Shown: positions 34,912 to 46,301 of the stretch, in pieces
How positions within the stretch are numbered: the first letter of the stretch is position 1
Layout: every line of letters starts with the position of its first letter
Assembly (NCBI GenBank): GCA_036346225.1
Contig: JARFIW010001087.1
Location: 2,170,001-2,234,000, forward strand
Length of the DNA stretch: 64,000 nt
Reading direction: 5' to 3'
Source of the DNA: Platerodrilus igneus
Lineage: Eukaryota; Arthropoda; Insecta; Coleoptera; Lycidae
Program-made: the position numbers and the translations under genes
Notes under the pieces: model-generated
Told to the model about the DNA's origin: nothing
What the model saw: the letters and a program-made list of their open reading frames with translations, nothing else
Databases searched by the model: none

Positions 34912-36834
34912 TGTCAAAAGGTCACTAGGAAATCCAAAATCGAAGAACTGGTGGTCTGGAATTTTAATTCCGAATTTGGCAGAACCAAAACAGAAGTTGG
35001 AAGCGAAACAAGAATCGTTCAAACCCAGCAAACAAACAGAAATTGAAGGCGAAACAAAATCGTTCAAATTAAACAAAAGAAAAACCGGAGAAGATACAAG
35101 CATAGATCAGATTCAAAAACCAACGTGGAGAAAGTACTAGAATCGACGGACTCAATGAAAGTAACAAAACAATTAGTGTAACTTTATTTTCTTATAAACC
35201 AATTGAATTTTATTTTATTTTACAAACATATTTGATATTTGCTAGTTTATGATTTATATATGTATATTGATTATTGTTACCATTATTTTATGCAATTTAT
35301 TGAATATAATCTACTGAGATATTGCAAAGGATTATTTTCAAGCTATCTTTGGGAAAATTATAATTTTGACACACAAAACTTGAGAAAATAAAAAATTCGC
35401 ATTTAAGCGTACTTGAGACCAAATTCACGATTTTAATTGGCGCAAGAAATTTTTTTTAGAAACAAAACAAAAACGTATTTCTAATTCAACAACACGGTAT
35501 TAACGAGCGCAATACCCCAAAGATAAAGGCGAAAATTATAATCACGAATTTTAAAACCAAAATCTTTATAATAACGCATTGAAATAACTAAAATAAATTA
35601 CCCAGACGCAAACTCATCGTATTTCGTATAACAATAGACTCATCTTATAATCTATTATTAAAATTACATCTTTATTACGAGAATTAACAAAGCGAATTCG
35701 AACGCAAAATTTCATTATTAAAAGTGAATAAAATCATTCACCTTGAACGCAACCAATATATCTAATTATAACTGCGGAAAAATACTATCATAAACTCTAC
35801 AAACTATTTCAGATGCATCGCCAATCTAAATTTAACCATACGAAAACCCTTCAGAATAAGATTCAAGCATGATTAATTAAAATAAAGCATAACAAAATTA
35901 CGACCGGAAACCCTTATAAAATATCATTTCAAATAGGAAAAATTACGTTTAATTATAAAACCAATTCACGAAACCTATAGATAATTACGGTACTGAAAAA
36001 CGCATATGCAACCTCATTCAGACTTGACAAAGATAACTAACATACTGCAGCAATTAACAGAATATAAATTTTATTATTTCAAACGCGACATTGTATAATT
36101 AAATATTTCAAGACGAGATAATTAATTATAGAAAAAACGCAATCTATTCAAACAAAAGCCTTCAGGAAAGATAAAATAAAGTATAAATTGTATTAAATCA
36201 CAGCACTTACTAAACAACACCTACAATATATTTAAAAATAACCTTGCAACAAAAACACTGACGCAATCAATTAACTGGCAACATCCTACAATAGATTAAA
36301 ATATTGTAATAAAACGAGACCATTGTATGCAACTTTGAACAAGGCAAAAGACGACACCTTGCAAACTTATAATTAACACTTAAGTTCACGAGAAGAGATA
36401 ATTATTACAGACAAAATTAAAATTAGCGGAATTAAAATAAAAAAAGCTTTAACTGACGCAAAGCAAGGAAAGTAAGATAGACTACCACAAAAATCACTCA
36501 GTCGCATTCAAACTTCAGAAATCAAACCTACAATAAAATTAACATCGGTAAATTAAAAATAAACGTAACCAAGACAATACCAAGCGTAAAAACCCATAAA
36601 ATAATTACAACTCTCAGCAATTAAATCCAAAATAAACAACTCAATTTTCTAAATAATCTGAAACGACCCAAGCTAAAAATAGCAAGTAACTCAACGCAAT
36701 CTAAACGGAAAATTAATAAATCCAAGCAAGAAATAACGATACAAACCACGAAATAAATCCAAATTTTTACAAAATCGAAAAATAGTCAAAGTCAAATTAA
36801 AAAAATTAATTACTAGAATATTTCCCCAACCAAA
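34912..36834 (+). other. Errantivirus 5' leader, A-rich, 1.9 kb
   Basis: Unusually long leader, very A-rich and G-poor, with no gene. A 101-codon open frame (34835-35140) crosses the LTR/leader boundary and encodes a Lys-rich peptide with no recognisable domain; it may be chance. Confidence 0.7.
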
Positions 36835-38018
36835 ATGAGTGGAGTCATGAAGATCTACTTGCAGATAATTCCAAATTTTAATGGAGACCAATGTCTTCTC
36901 AACAATTTCATAACAGCCTGTAAAATATTTTTAAAAACAATCTATAAGCCCGGTGACAACGAAAGAAACGTTTTACTCATACGTCTTATAATCAGTAAAC
37001 TAACCGGAAGAGCACTAACGTTAATTGCGAGTCGAGATGATATAGACCAGTGGGATGACTTCGGCCGCGTACTAATTACATATTTCGGAGATCAAGGTAA
37101 CCTAAAATGCCTATTACGCGATTTAATAAACCTTAGAATGAAAACAACCAATTACCGTACCAATTTGGAATAAAATTCCAAGATGTAAGAGGCTTAATCT
37201 TGACAAAGCTAAAAATTGAAGAATGTGATCCAAATGTCAGACTTCTAAAAACGAAAAAGTATGACAAAATGGCACTAGACACATATTTAAATGCACTACC
37301 CGAACGACTATCAGACAAAATCAGATTTCAACATCCCCAAGATTTAGAAGAAGCTATGAACATAATAATCGTGGAAGAAAACGTAGCGTACTACAGAAAC
37401 AGACTATACAACCCCAACGCGAATAAAGGTTATACACCAATGATAACCATACAACCCGCGAGACAGACAAATCCACAACGAAAATTTACCCCGTTTAATA
37501 TACAAACAAACTAAACTCGAACTAATAACCCACCTTTTAATAACTCAAACATTACTAACCAATATAAACATTTCCCAAAACCAACATTTAACACAAATTT
37601 TACAAAGCCCGCATTTTAACCAAGATTCCACCAAAACGTAATTCAACAAAGACCAGCATTCAACGCGAATCCTATTAGAAACTTACCAATGACAAATACA
37701 AATAATAATCCCAATAACTATTATAAACCTACACCAATGGATACCTCATCTGGTAATACCAGACCAAACACAAAAATAACACATATTCGACCGAATCCTA
37801 ACCAAAAACGCACTTTTATATCGGAAGAACTATTTCATCAACAAATAGAGGAATATGAAGATGACCAGAATAATTGCATTCGACCAAGTACAGACAATGA
37901 ACAAAACCATTCGAACAATTATGAACGCGAAGAATCATACGAAACTTATGACGAGGACGACGAAGAAAACGCGTACTCAAATTTTCAGATAGACCAATTT
38001 AAAAACTACCCAACGTAA
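36835..38018 (+). pseudogene. gag: Errantivirus gag, broken
   Basis: ATG at 36835. The 36835-37173 segment has the errantivirus capsid-like pattern (IIPNFNGD near the start, FGRVLITYFGDQGNLKCLLRDL later). The 37200-37514 segment continues the capsid in another frame, and 37689-38018 is an Asn/Pro-rich then acidic C-terminal tail without a zinc knuckle, as expected for errantivirus Gag. Frame breaks occur near 37170-37200, and a stop at 37514 precedes an interrupted stretch to 37689. Confidence 0.85.
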
Positions 38019-38032
38019 TAAACTTAAATAAT

Positions 38033-39272
38033 ATGAATCACCTAGTACTACCCTATATACAAATACCCCACGCCGAATTCAAACTAGCAATCGATACCGG
38101 ATCCTCAAAAACATTAATTAGCCCGCGAACCGTGAAGAAACATTATTTAAACTATGTAGAAAGAGAATCGTTTAAAATTAAGACAGCCCATCAAACAACC
38201 CTAAACCAATTTGTAGCAAACATACCCTTACCCAAAACATTTACCGTAAAAATGAAGCATAAATTCTGCATATTCGAATTCAACGACAAATATGACAGAC
38301 TATTAGGAATGAACCTTTTAAGAAAATTAGGAGCCAACAACGACATAAAAAACCGTTTACTAAAAACTAAATATGGACGAATTCCCATTAAATTTCAAAA
38401 TACTCAAGTTGAAGAAAAATACACAATAGAACCCCGAACAGAAAAAAAGATAAAAATCCCAGTAAATTCAAATAACAAAATAGGAATAATAAATCACATA
38501 ACTTTTCAACAAGGAGTAGAGACCCCAACCGCAATAGTACAAATCAAGGATAATTATGCCACAATAACAATTTTAAATTTAAATGACTACCCCGTAGAAC
38601 TGTCTTTAACCAACCCAATTAACGTGGAAGAACTAAATTTTAACGAGATGGAAATAGACGAAAATCTAAACGAAAATTATAACTCCGTAGAAAACGACGA
38701 AATGTTAGAAGAAAATTTAAGTAATATTCGTTTTAACAACGACATCAATCAGGAAGAACAAAGAGCAATCAAAAATTTATGTTTTGAATACCGCGACATA
38801 TTCCATTGCGAAGGAATATCCCTAACCTTTACAAATACAGTCAAGCATAACATTGAACTAACAGACAACAAACCTATATTCACAAAAGCTTACAGATTAC
38901 CACCAAGTAAGTCAGGAAGAAGCTGACGGACAAGTAGCCGACTTATTAGATCAAGATATCATACAACACTCCAATTCACTATGCAGCAGCCCCGTATTAA
39001 TAGTACCAAAAAATACAGACGTAAATAAATTTTCAATAGGACAAACCGTGTACGAGAAAAATTTCCAAAGCAAAAGACACAAAACGGCACCTACAAATTT
39101 ATGCCCCTATAAAATTAAACGAATATCCGACAAAAACGTAGCCGTAGTAGACAACGGCAAGAAAACAAAATATATTCACCTGAAAAATTTAAGACGCCCT
39201 GTATTTTCAGATGGACAATCATTACCCTTACCGTCAACATCCACCCAGGTAGAACGGACACCGAAATCATAA
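38033..39272 (+). pseudogene. pol: Errantivirus pol: protease, RT start, then integrase tail after a large deletion
   Basis: The 38033-38926 segment has the protease active site (AIDTGSSKTLISP, about 38088-38125) and LLGMNLLRKLG, then a linker and the beginning of RT (IFTKAYRLPPSK). A frameshift near 38910 follows. The RT N-terminus is still readable to SSPVLIVPKN (about 39010), and at about 39030-39050 the sequence jumps to the integrase C-terminus (YKIKRISDKNVAVV, HLKNLRRP). The RT catalytic box, RNase H and the integrase catalytic core are therefore missing, a loss of roughly two kilobases relative to a usual pol. Confidence 0.88.
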
Positions 39273-40953
39273 TTGAAGGCATAAAAAATAACTCCGGTAT
39301 GCTACCAATAAAATTAGGCAGTATGCAGAACACCATAGACTATTGGACTCTTGCAAAAAAAATCGACTTAACGGAACTAAAACAAGAATTTCAAATAATC
39401 AAAAATAATTGTTACCGATTAAAACAATCAATGGACACAACAAAATTCGGAAAAGAATACGCAATAGAAATGATGAACTATGACAGCATAATAGAAAGTA
39501 TTTTGAGAAGAATAGAATACAAATTTAATCGACTAATAGCCACAGAACAAACGGCGAGACGAAAAAGAGGACTAATCAACGGATTAGGAAACATAATAAA
39601 AGCAATTACCAGCAACTTAGATAAACAAGACGCAGAACGTTATGACAACGTAATACAGCAATTAATCGAAAACCAGAACGACATCAAAACCATAAGTAGT
39701 AACCAAATATCGCTAACCCAATCAACGATTATAAAATTCAACAAAACGTTAAGAAAATTAGTTAGAACCCAAGAAAGTATAGCCAATCGAATACAAACTC
39801 TTAAAAATAACATGCAAACTACCATGTTAGGCATGTGAGTTTTAATCAGATTTAACACGATTTACACCAAGATAATATCAACCCTTACCTTAATTCAACA
39901 AGTATTAGCCACGTTAAAAAACACAGTAACATTTGCAAAATTAAATACCCTACATTCCAGTATCATAGAACCAATTGATTTAAAAAGAGAATTATTAAGA
40001 ATTAGATCATTTATAACCAACAGTAAATTACCTTTTGATGTAGTAGAATCAAACATTTTAATATTTGAAAAAATAGCTATAGTTAAAGGCTATGTAAAAA
40101 ATAACAATATAATATTTTTATTAGAAATTCCAATAGTAGAGATTAACAACTACAATTATTATCATTTATTTGCTTTTCCAATGAAAATGGATAGCACATA
40201 CCAAGATGTTATACCTAGAACCAAATTCCTATCCTTAAATGAACTAAGATATGGTTATACGAACGAAAAATGTGATGAAGTCACACCATATCAATATTTA
40301 TGCCAATCATTGACAACGACAATAATTCAAGAAGACAGTCCTTGCGAAGTACAACTACTAAAATTTTCAAATCACTACGAAAATTGTGAAGCCAAATTTG
40401 TACAAATCACCAATATGAAAATCCAGAAAGTAACGGAAAATAAATGGATAGCCATTTTCCCCACAGAAGTAGTAGCAACAATCCACTGCATTCAAGACGA
40501 GAACAACTTAGCATTAACCGGAAGTAAATTAATCACCCTTAAAGAAAATTGTTATTTAAAATTGAAAAATGAAATAATTAGAGTTTACCAAGATCCCGTA
40601 CAGACCAAGAAATTAGCAAATTTACCCGAACTACAACTTAAGATCACGCAAGACGAAGACGAAGAAATACTTCAAAAGTCATGCAACTTGAACACCTGGA
40701 GCTAGACAACCTGAACCACTCCATGAAGCTCATGGAAGATTACAAGGAACATCTAAACGAACTTAAAACGCCCAAAGTATACTACGATAACATTAGTGTA
40801 TGGACAATTGTATTAATTATTTTGACTATTTTATTGATTACTTATGTAACTTTCAAAATGTATATTAGGTATAAAAATAAAGGAAACAGTTTTAGATTTA
40901 AGGCAACCAAAGAAACAAATGTACCATTAGAAACTATGAATTTTAAGAAATAA
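39209..40953 (+). pseudogene. env: Errantivirus env-like (F-type) gene, broken
   Basis: A splice-acceptor-like TATTTTCAG ends at 39208, suiting the spliced env message of errantiviruses. The 39299-39838 segment contains the furin-type cleavage site RRKRG, followed by LINGLGNIIKAITSNLD, the conserved errantivirus/baculovirus F-type fusion region, and then long amphipathic helices. An in-frame TGA at 39836-39838 interrupts it. The 40181-40705 segment is Cys-containing ectodomain, and 40681-40953 carries the transmembrane helix (TIVLIILTILLITYV) and a short cytoplasmic tail in another frame. One stop and one frameshift are seen; as it stands no complete envelope can be made. Confidence 0.88.
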
Positions 40954-41022
40954 AAATTAAATGAATTTTAAATTATAAATCAAGAAAAAGGAAAACCTTA
41001 ATTTTTAATGTACGTTGGGAGG

Positions 41023-41579
41023 AGTTATGTATCCCCTAATTGAATTATACATAAAGAAATAGAATAAATTAGGAAATTATTAGAAATATTAAGAAATGTT
41101 TAGTGAAGCGCAACAAAGTAAATTAAGGACAATTTTATACAGTTTATTAACGTTCATGGGAACGAAAACGCTACTTTGTAGCACAGACGATAGTGACACT
41201 GCAGATGTCAGGTCACAGGCGGTCACCGACGGTCACGTACCGAGATTAGTTAGAATTTAGATCGCAACAATGTATTTATGAATAAAGTTAAGAATAAGCA
41301 GACGTGTGATCTGCAAATTTCCACAGCCATGTGAGGGGGAAGGGATATTATAAAAAGCTCGAGAGCCCCAGTCGACGACAGTTAATCCATCGTTCAGCTT
41401 TAACATTGCAGTTCGTTAGATTACTCACTTTTGTACAATTAATTAATGTATTTCGATTAAAGTAATATTAATTCAAGTTGGTCAAAATTCCAAGTCAACT
41501 CTGTATAAATAAATAAAAATTGTTACGAAGTTGGAAATGGTTTTTTAAAAAAGGCCGCTCCCAGCCACGAACCTTAACT
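41023..41579 (+). repeat. 3' LTR of errantivirus
   Basis: Same length and ends as the 5' LTR; preceded by the purine run GTTGGGAGG (41014-41022). It is followed directly by CGCG, the target duplication. Confidence 0.95.
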
Positions 41580-41583
41580 CGCG

Positions 41584-42087
41584 TATAATCAAACTCACCA
41601 AAAATGTCGCTTATTAGATTCTGATGAAAACAGTTGATGGCATGATATATACGGCCCACAAAACGTCACAAGGTAGTGAGTTTAATGCAGGTGCCATGGT
41701 AGAAAAATCAGAAGACGATTTTACATCGAGTCCTTTGATAAAAAAAAGTTCGTCAAGTTGGTGCCGCCCACAATCACGGGACACCCCCACGGCCGCCGTG
41801 AGGGGATATCCCCAAACAAGTTGACGCAAATTGATCAGGCGTGCATTCCATATCTTATTCCGCAATATACTTATCGAATTCTTATTATTTTCAGAAAAAA
41901 ATGCCATAAGACTGGTACTCATAATATAGCAAGCATGAATTTCGAAGACCCGAAAGTGCCATTGGAACACGAAGTCTAAAGATGTGTGCAACAGCATTTT
42001 TGTTTCACTCGTCGAGATCTATCTAATGGTATGGGTCTCGGTTTTGGCAGGCTTGGGACCACTTTGTATTTGCTTGTGAATATGACC
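41584..42087 (-). repeat. Right 0.5-kb inverted repeat
   Basis: Reverse complement of the left arm with scattered substitutions and small indels. The errantivirus inserted only a few bases inside its inner end (target duplication at 41580-41583). Confidence 0.8.
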
Positions 42088-42640
42088 TTATATGGAATCA
42101 GAGCATTCTTATGTCGAGGGCAACTCAATGCACGCAACTATTGAGAGGGCTAGGCGACATAAAAGAATTTACTCAATCCATGAATGGTGTCTTCTAATTT
42201 CAACAGCAAGAATTAAGCTCAGGCCATACATTGTAAACAACCTAAAATTATATAGATTTCTTTGATTTGAAATTTCTCGCTTTGGATGCCATTAATAACA
42301 GCACTAGTAATATGAATAAGGAAAAGGTGAACTGGTTCAATATTAGGTGTTTACGTTTCGAGAAGCAAACTTCGTCAGAGATTCAATACAAGTACTCACC
42401 GTCAGATAGAAACTTCCTAGAACTTGACGTTCCAAAAAAAAAAGATCTGGAAGATACAAGAATAGGGAAACTAACTTTAAAAAGGAAATAGGGATCGAGA
42501 TTGCCTGTTTCAGAAAAAAAGAAAAAGACTAACTGTTTTTGCTAAACAAACAGAGGATTACATAAGTTCTATACGTGATATTCCCAAGTATAAAGATATG
42601 ACAACAATAAATAGTAGTGAAGAACTTGTTTCTGAATAAT
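42088..42640 (+). pseudogene. DDE transposase-like gene, C-terminal third, broken
   Basis: It resumes the family precisely after the inserted element: ESEHSYVEGNSMHATIERA supplies the conserved H...IE motif (probable catalytic Glu), followed by IHEWCLLISTARIK. Further blocks are readable in shifting frames: a VNWFNIRCLRFEK segment (42325-42365), SSEIQYKYS (42374) and RNFLELDVPKKKD (42409-42448). Stops interrupt after about 42265. Together with 30281-32050 it makes one interrupted gene. Confidence 0.65.
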
Positions 42641-42925
42641 AATTTTACGCGTATAAAATTTTTTATATATAAAAAAATTAAATAAGACATGGTTATCATT
42701 TGTTTCACTGATTTACAAGTAGCACAAAAGTATTAAGTACATGTAGTTTTTAACAAAATACAAATTTAGATTTTAATCGCATTTCGTTTTAAGATAGGCT
42801 ACCTCAATAAAGCCAGTATGTGTTCAAAGCCTTCAGTAGCAACTTTTTGATTTAAAACTCCTTTTTTGTAATTTATTTTGGCTGCTATACCAAAAATTGT
42901 AATTATATAATATCATATGTTAACG

Positions 42926-42949
42926 CACTTAACACATTTGTGCGCTAAG
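42926..42949 (-). repeat. Right terminal inverted repeat of DDE transposon
   Basis: Reverse complement starts CTTAGCGCACAAATGTGTTA. It matches the left end with one substitution (T to G). Confidence 0.8.
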
Positions 42950-44200
42950 CCATCGGGATTAGGTTTGGTTTGCCTTTAAAGTTGAGATGGCGAGTTTATT
43001 GCGATTACATGGAAATACTCATTTGAAGTATTTAAATAGGCAAAATTATAAAATTGGCAAAAGTATAAAAACTACAGTTTTAGATCTAAGCTTTAATGTA
43101 TAATAGTGACTGCAATTTCTTAAAGTATTTCTATTTCTCTGGTAGCTCTATTTATTTCAATTATTGCTTGTTTTCTGTTTAAACTGACAAAATCGTCAAT
43201 CTAATAAATCAAAGCGTCAGAACTACACTGAAATAAATACTCCTCGGCCAATATTTTGTGCAATTAATTGAAACTGAAAGCTTATTGGGGTTTTTCAAGT
43301 GCTTTTATTCTTTAAAGTCTATGAAGCATTAAGCGCTTCAGGGTTGTTTTATGATGATTTATTAACAACGCTGTAGTACTCACTAGAATCAAGTATGCAT
43401 TGACTAAAATGTGTTCTCACTCTTTGTGCTTAACCAGAAGCGAATATTTTTTACCTGAAAATTTAACTAACACGTATTTCATTTACTAATGGATAGAAAC
43501 CTACGCTCATTGTGAGTTTAAGTGCGGCGCTCAATTTAGCACATTCAACGGCCGTGCATAAAGCTAGGGATGCAGATTTATATAATTTACTCATACTCCA
43601 ATGCTCCTTTACTATAGAAAATATTGCTATAGATCATAAAGCTATAAGCTATCTTGATTTGTATATCAGCATTATGAATAAATCTCACTGTACAATGAGA
43701 AACAAAGAAACAACGTATGTTACTAGGAAATAAATTTTTAAGTTACAAACAATTTAGGCCTAGGCTTGTTCAAAAGTTAAAAGTCATAGGTTACTTCGAA
43801 GATTATATTATGTTCAAGTTTCATATTCTATCAAGTCAAGAGACAAGTCTAATACAGGCGGAACATATCTATTTAAACCATTTAGTAATAAACTTTGACT
43901 TGATCGCACGAGGGACGTTTTACGTAAATTCGGGATACTTTAGATTGCCTAAAAGCAGATTTCAGCGTATGCTGTTGGTCTTAGAGGTGTTAGTCATTAC
44001 AGCATACCGCGTTGACGTGAATGAACATTAAAAAGAATTAGCAATGGGTCGTGATGAACGTGGCGTCCGATGAAGTAAGCTAAGTGCATTTCTCGAAAAT
44101 GAAGGTATAAAACACGGTGCGAATGATTCGGACCTCCTGGTGATGGAACTCTTTGATGCAGTTAAACATTTAAATGGTGCAAGACATCTCAAAAAGCTTT
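42950..44200. other. Unassigned AT-rich DNA
   Basis: Open frames at 43512-43733 and 43717-44031 (104 codons) have no recognisable domain or coding bias. I treat them as chance. Confidence 0.5.
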
Positions 44201-44235
44201 GAATAAATTGGCATCTTGGAGAGAGCTAGGATCTC

Positions 44236-44335
44236 AGTTTTCTGGAATAAAAATGGAATCATTCACATCGATTTCTTGCTCCATGGAACCAACATTACCA
44301 ATAAGTTCTCCAAGATGTGCACAATTCTTTAATTA
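44236..44335 (+). pseudogene. Fragment of mariner-like transposase
   Basis: One frame reads VFWNKNGIIHIDFLLHGTNI, closely resembling the block of mariner transposases that precedes the second catalytic Asp (consensus FW...GI...DFL..GT.I). Flanking sequence is scrambled and no inverted repeats were found, so this is a small relic just outside the fold-back element. Confidence 0.45.
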
Positions 44336-44679
44336 AAATGGACCAGGTTCTAGAATTAAATGCGTCGTGAGTAGAAGGTTTATGGGGCTCCTGTGACCTC
44401 ATTTCCTCCCGAATCTCTCATTTCCTCCCAAATTTACATGTAAATCCCCATAAGGAGGAAACTTGGGAATCTCCTCATTTCCCTCCTCATTTTCCTCACT
44501 CATCTGGACCAAATAGTTTTCTTCGACTACATGTAAATCCCATAAGTTGGAAATGTGGAAATGAATCTTAGCATCCACATTTCCACACACAATCCACATT
44601 TGCTCCCACATCTGCCGACAGTAATAAATAACATTACCATCTTAAATTTTGCACGATAGCTTTCTTCGAGTAGCCAGTG

Positions 44680-46283
44680 AATTTGTAACGTGCATTTTTG
44701 TAATTTAACCTTTTTACGCTATCCTCAATTCATAAATACATTTCTACAAATTACTATTTTTATATTTGATATTTATTAATTCCTTAGGCGAGTGCGTCGT
44801 ATTAAAATAAGCAAATCGCTGTTTGTATCAAGTAAATACGTCCGAATAGTTTTCATATTGCATGCAATTTAACTCGCGTGTATTAATTTTAAAAAGATAG
44901 ATAAATTAGAGCTTGATTCTCATTAATAAATAAATCCAACTTCTCGAAAACGATAAACAGCCTGTAATTAATTATTAGATACGATTGTTACATTCACGTT
45001 TTAGAGGTTCCTTATGTTATTTAGCGAGGTAGATAAGAGTCGACAAGCGTTTATAATAGCGACGAGTTGGGAAGTTCTGTTCTGTGTTCCGAGGTATTAA
45101 GGACGTTAAAAATACGGAACATGTGACGGACGGTTTTTATTGCTTACGCGTGTCTTACTAATTGTTTTTAGTTGTTTGTCTTGTGAGATAAATGTTTTAC
45201 GGAACATTTTGACGGACGTACTTTAGTGTTTGCACGTGCCTGACTAATGGTGTTTTTGTTGATTTATCTTTTTAAATCGGAACTGTTTGTGCAAATTTCG
45301 TTATTCAAAAACATTAGATTTTTCTTTGTTACCATAGGTAGCAAATAAAACACCTCACATTACTGTTAGTATAATGCAAGAACTTATCAGATGACATGCA
45401 TTACATCGTGCCTTGAAAGCGCGTGGTTCTAAATTTATATTACTATTTTTCTATACAATTTGTGTTACAAAATATTTCGGAATTATTGTCTCAGGAAATA
45501 GAATTACCAAGAAATTTACCAATGCTACATAGTTCCATCAGCGAGATAATGTCTGTTGCTAACACCAGTAAAATACGTAGGTGTTGTTAGTGTAACGTGT
45601 GATAAGTTCCATCAACACCCTCACAATCAAGGGTGAAGTGCTTCATTAGTGCAGGACATCGCTGAATCCCACACTTCCGTTGCAAGGAAGCGTTGCGGAA
45701 GGACTTTTTGTAAGTTGAACTATTTCTTACTTGTTATTGCTTGAAATATCTATCCGTTTGTTTTGCAATATTCTTTGTCGTTCTGATACCTTTTACAATA
45801 GACTTGCATGCTATTTTAAATAAAAAAAAAAAAGAGAACAATCAATACTACTGAATTACTCATACCAATTGTGTTTTATCTATTTATCTTTTGTCAACAT
45901 TTTATCTGATTTATGTTTAATTGGTGTGCGAGGAAACGTTTCTGCTACTCCCCAATATTACCTCACTTTGTACTAAAGATTTGTTATATTGCTTTTAACG
46001 TTGTTATATTATATAGATTATCCAAACAGTTTTTCTTTACATTCTACCAAGTACCGAACAATTTATGCTTGATAAACATGCTATGCTTTTTCTTTATTTC
46101 AGGTTTGCAGGACTAATCTTTTTTTTTGCAGGTTTACTATTCTAATTTCTTTTATTGCAGGTACTGTTACTAACTCCTTACCGCCGCATACATCATAGGT
46201 CAGTCTGCTTTCTACAACCCCCCCTACTCTCCGATTGAGCCGGGTCATTGCTTTGGCTTTCTTTGTGTTACGTAACATAAATT
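44680..46283 (+). repeat. 1.6-kb LTR inserted in the left arm
   Basis: It begins AATTTGTAACG and ends GTAACATAAATT (imperfect inverted termini), immediately followed by a perfect tRNA-Lys primer binding site. It is absent from the right arm, so it arrived after the inverted duplication. It contains a diverged tandem pair of about 85 bp (TACGGAACAT...GACGGACG at about 45113 and 45198) and three polypyrimidine-AG acceptor-like sites at 46095-46162. The second LTR and the interior are missing; only about 22 bases follow the primer site before arm sequence resumes. Superfamily (Gypsy or BEL/Pao) is undecided. Confidence 0.7.
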
Positions 46284-46301
46284 TGGCGCCCAACGTGGGG
46301 C
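46284..46301 (+). other. tRNA-Lys primer binding site
   Basis: TGGCGCCCAACGTGGGGC is the canonical site complementary to the 3' end of tRNA-Lys, directly after the LTR end. Confidence 0.9.

Larger units (their letters stand above)
34338..41579 (+). mobile_element. Insect errantivirus (Gypsy-type endogenous retrovirus), defective
   Basis: A 7.24-kb provirus on the plus strand. LTRs of 557 bp each (34338-34894 and 41023-41579) begin AGTTA and end TAACT, as in Gypsy-type errantiviruses. The 4-bp target duplication CGCG lies at 34334-34337 and 41580-41583. A tRNA-Ser-like primer site follows the 5' LTR and a purine run precedes the 3' LTR. Order: leader, gag, protease, truncated pol, env. A large deletion removes most of RT, all of RNase H and most of integrase, and every gene has stops or frameshifts. 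LTRs differ at roughly 30 sites by eye, so insertion is not recent. The coding strand is A-rich and G-poor. Confidence 0.95.
32051..42087. mobile_element. Element with 0.5-kb terminal inverted repeats, inserted in the transposase gene
   Basis: The left arm (32051-32553) and right arm (41584-42087) are inverted copies with scattered differences, each about 500 bp. They start at the exact points where the surrounding transposase-like gene is broken, so they mark the ends of an insertion. Without the errantivirus and the SINE, the element is about 2.5 kb. Its interior (32554-34333) shows no recognisable protein. No clear target duplication is visible. The family is unknown to me; it could be a fold-back or non-autonomous DNA element. 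Confidence 0.65.
29561..42949 (+). mobile_element. DDE DNA transposon relic hosting nested insertions
   Basis: It is bounded by 24-bp inverted repeats with one mismatch at 29561-29584 and 42926-42949 (CTTAGCGCACAAA...). A related subterminal CACATTTGTGCACTAA lies near 29773. Inside are two halves of one transposase-like gene, 30281-32050 and 42088-42640, with a 10-kb insertion between them. Removing that insertion leaves about 3.35 kb, a normal size for a DNA transposon. No clear target duplication is visible. I would test Sola-type superfamilies first because of the motifs described for the gene, but I do not assert it. Confidence 0.7.

Noticed and set aside
34835..35140. 101-codon ORF crossing the errantivirus LTR and leader
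   Set aside because: It overlaps the primer binding site and has no domain. Read-through of LTR and leader in an A-rich strand gives such Lys-rich frames by chance.
43717..44031. 104-codon plus-strand ORF
   Set aside because: No recognisable motif, no promoter or splice context, and within the range expected by chance in this window.
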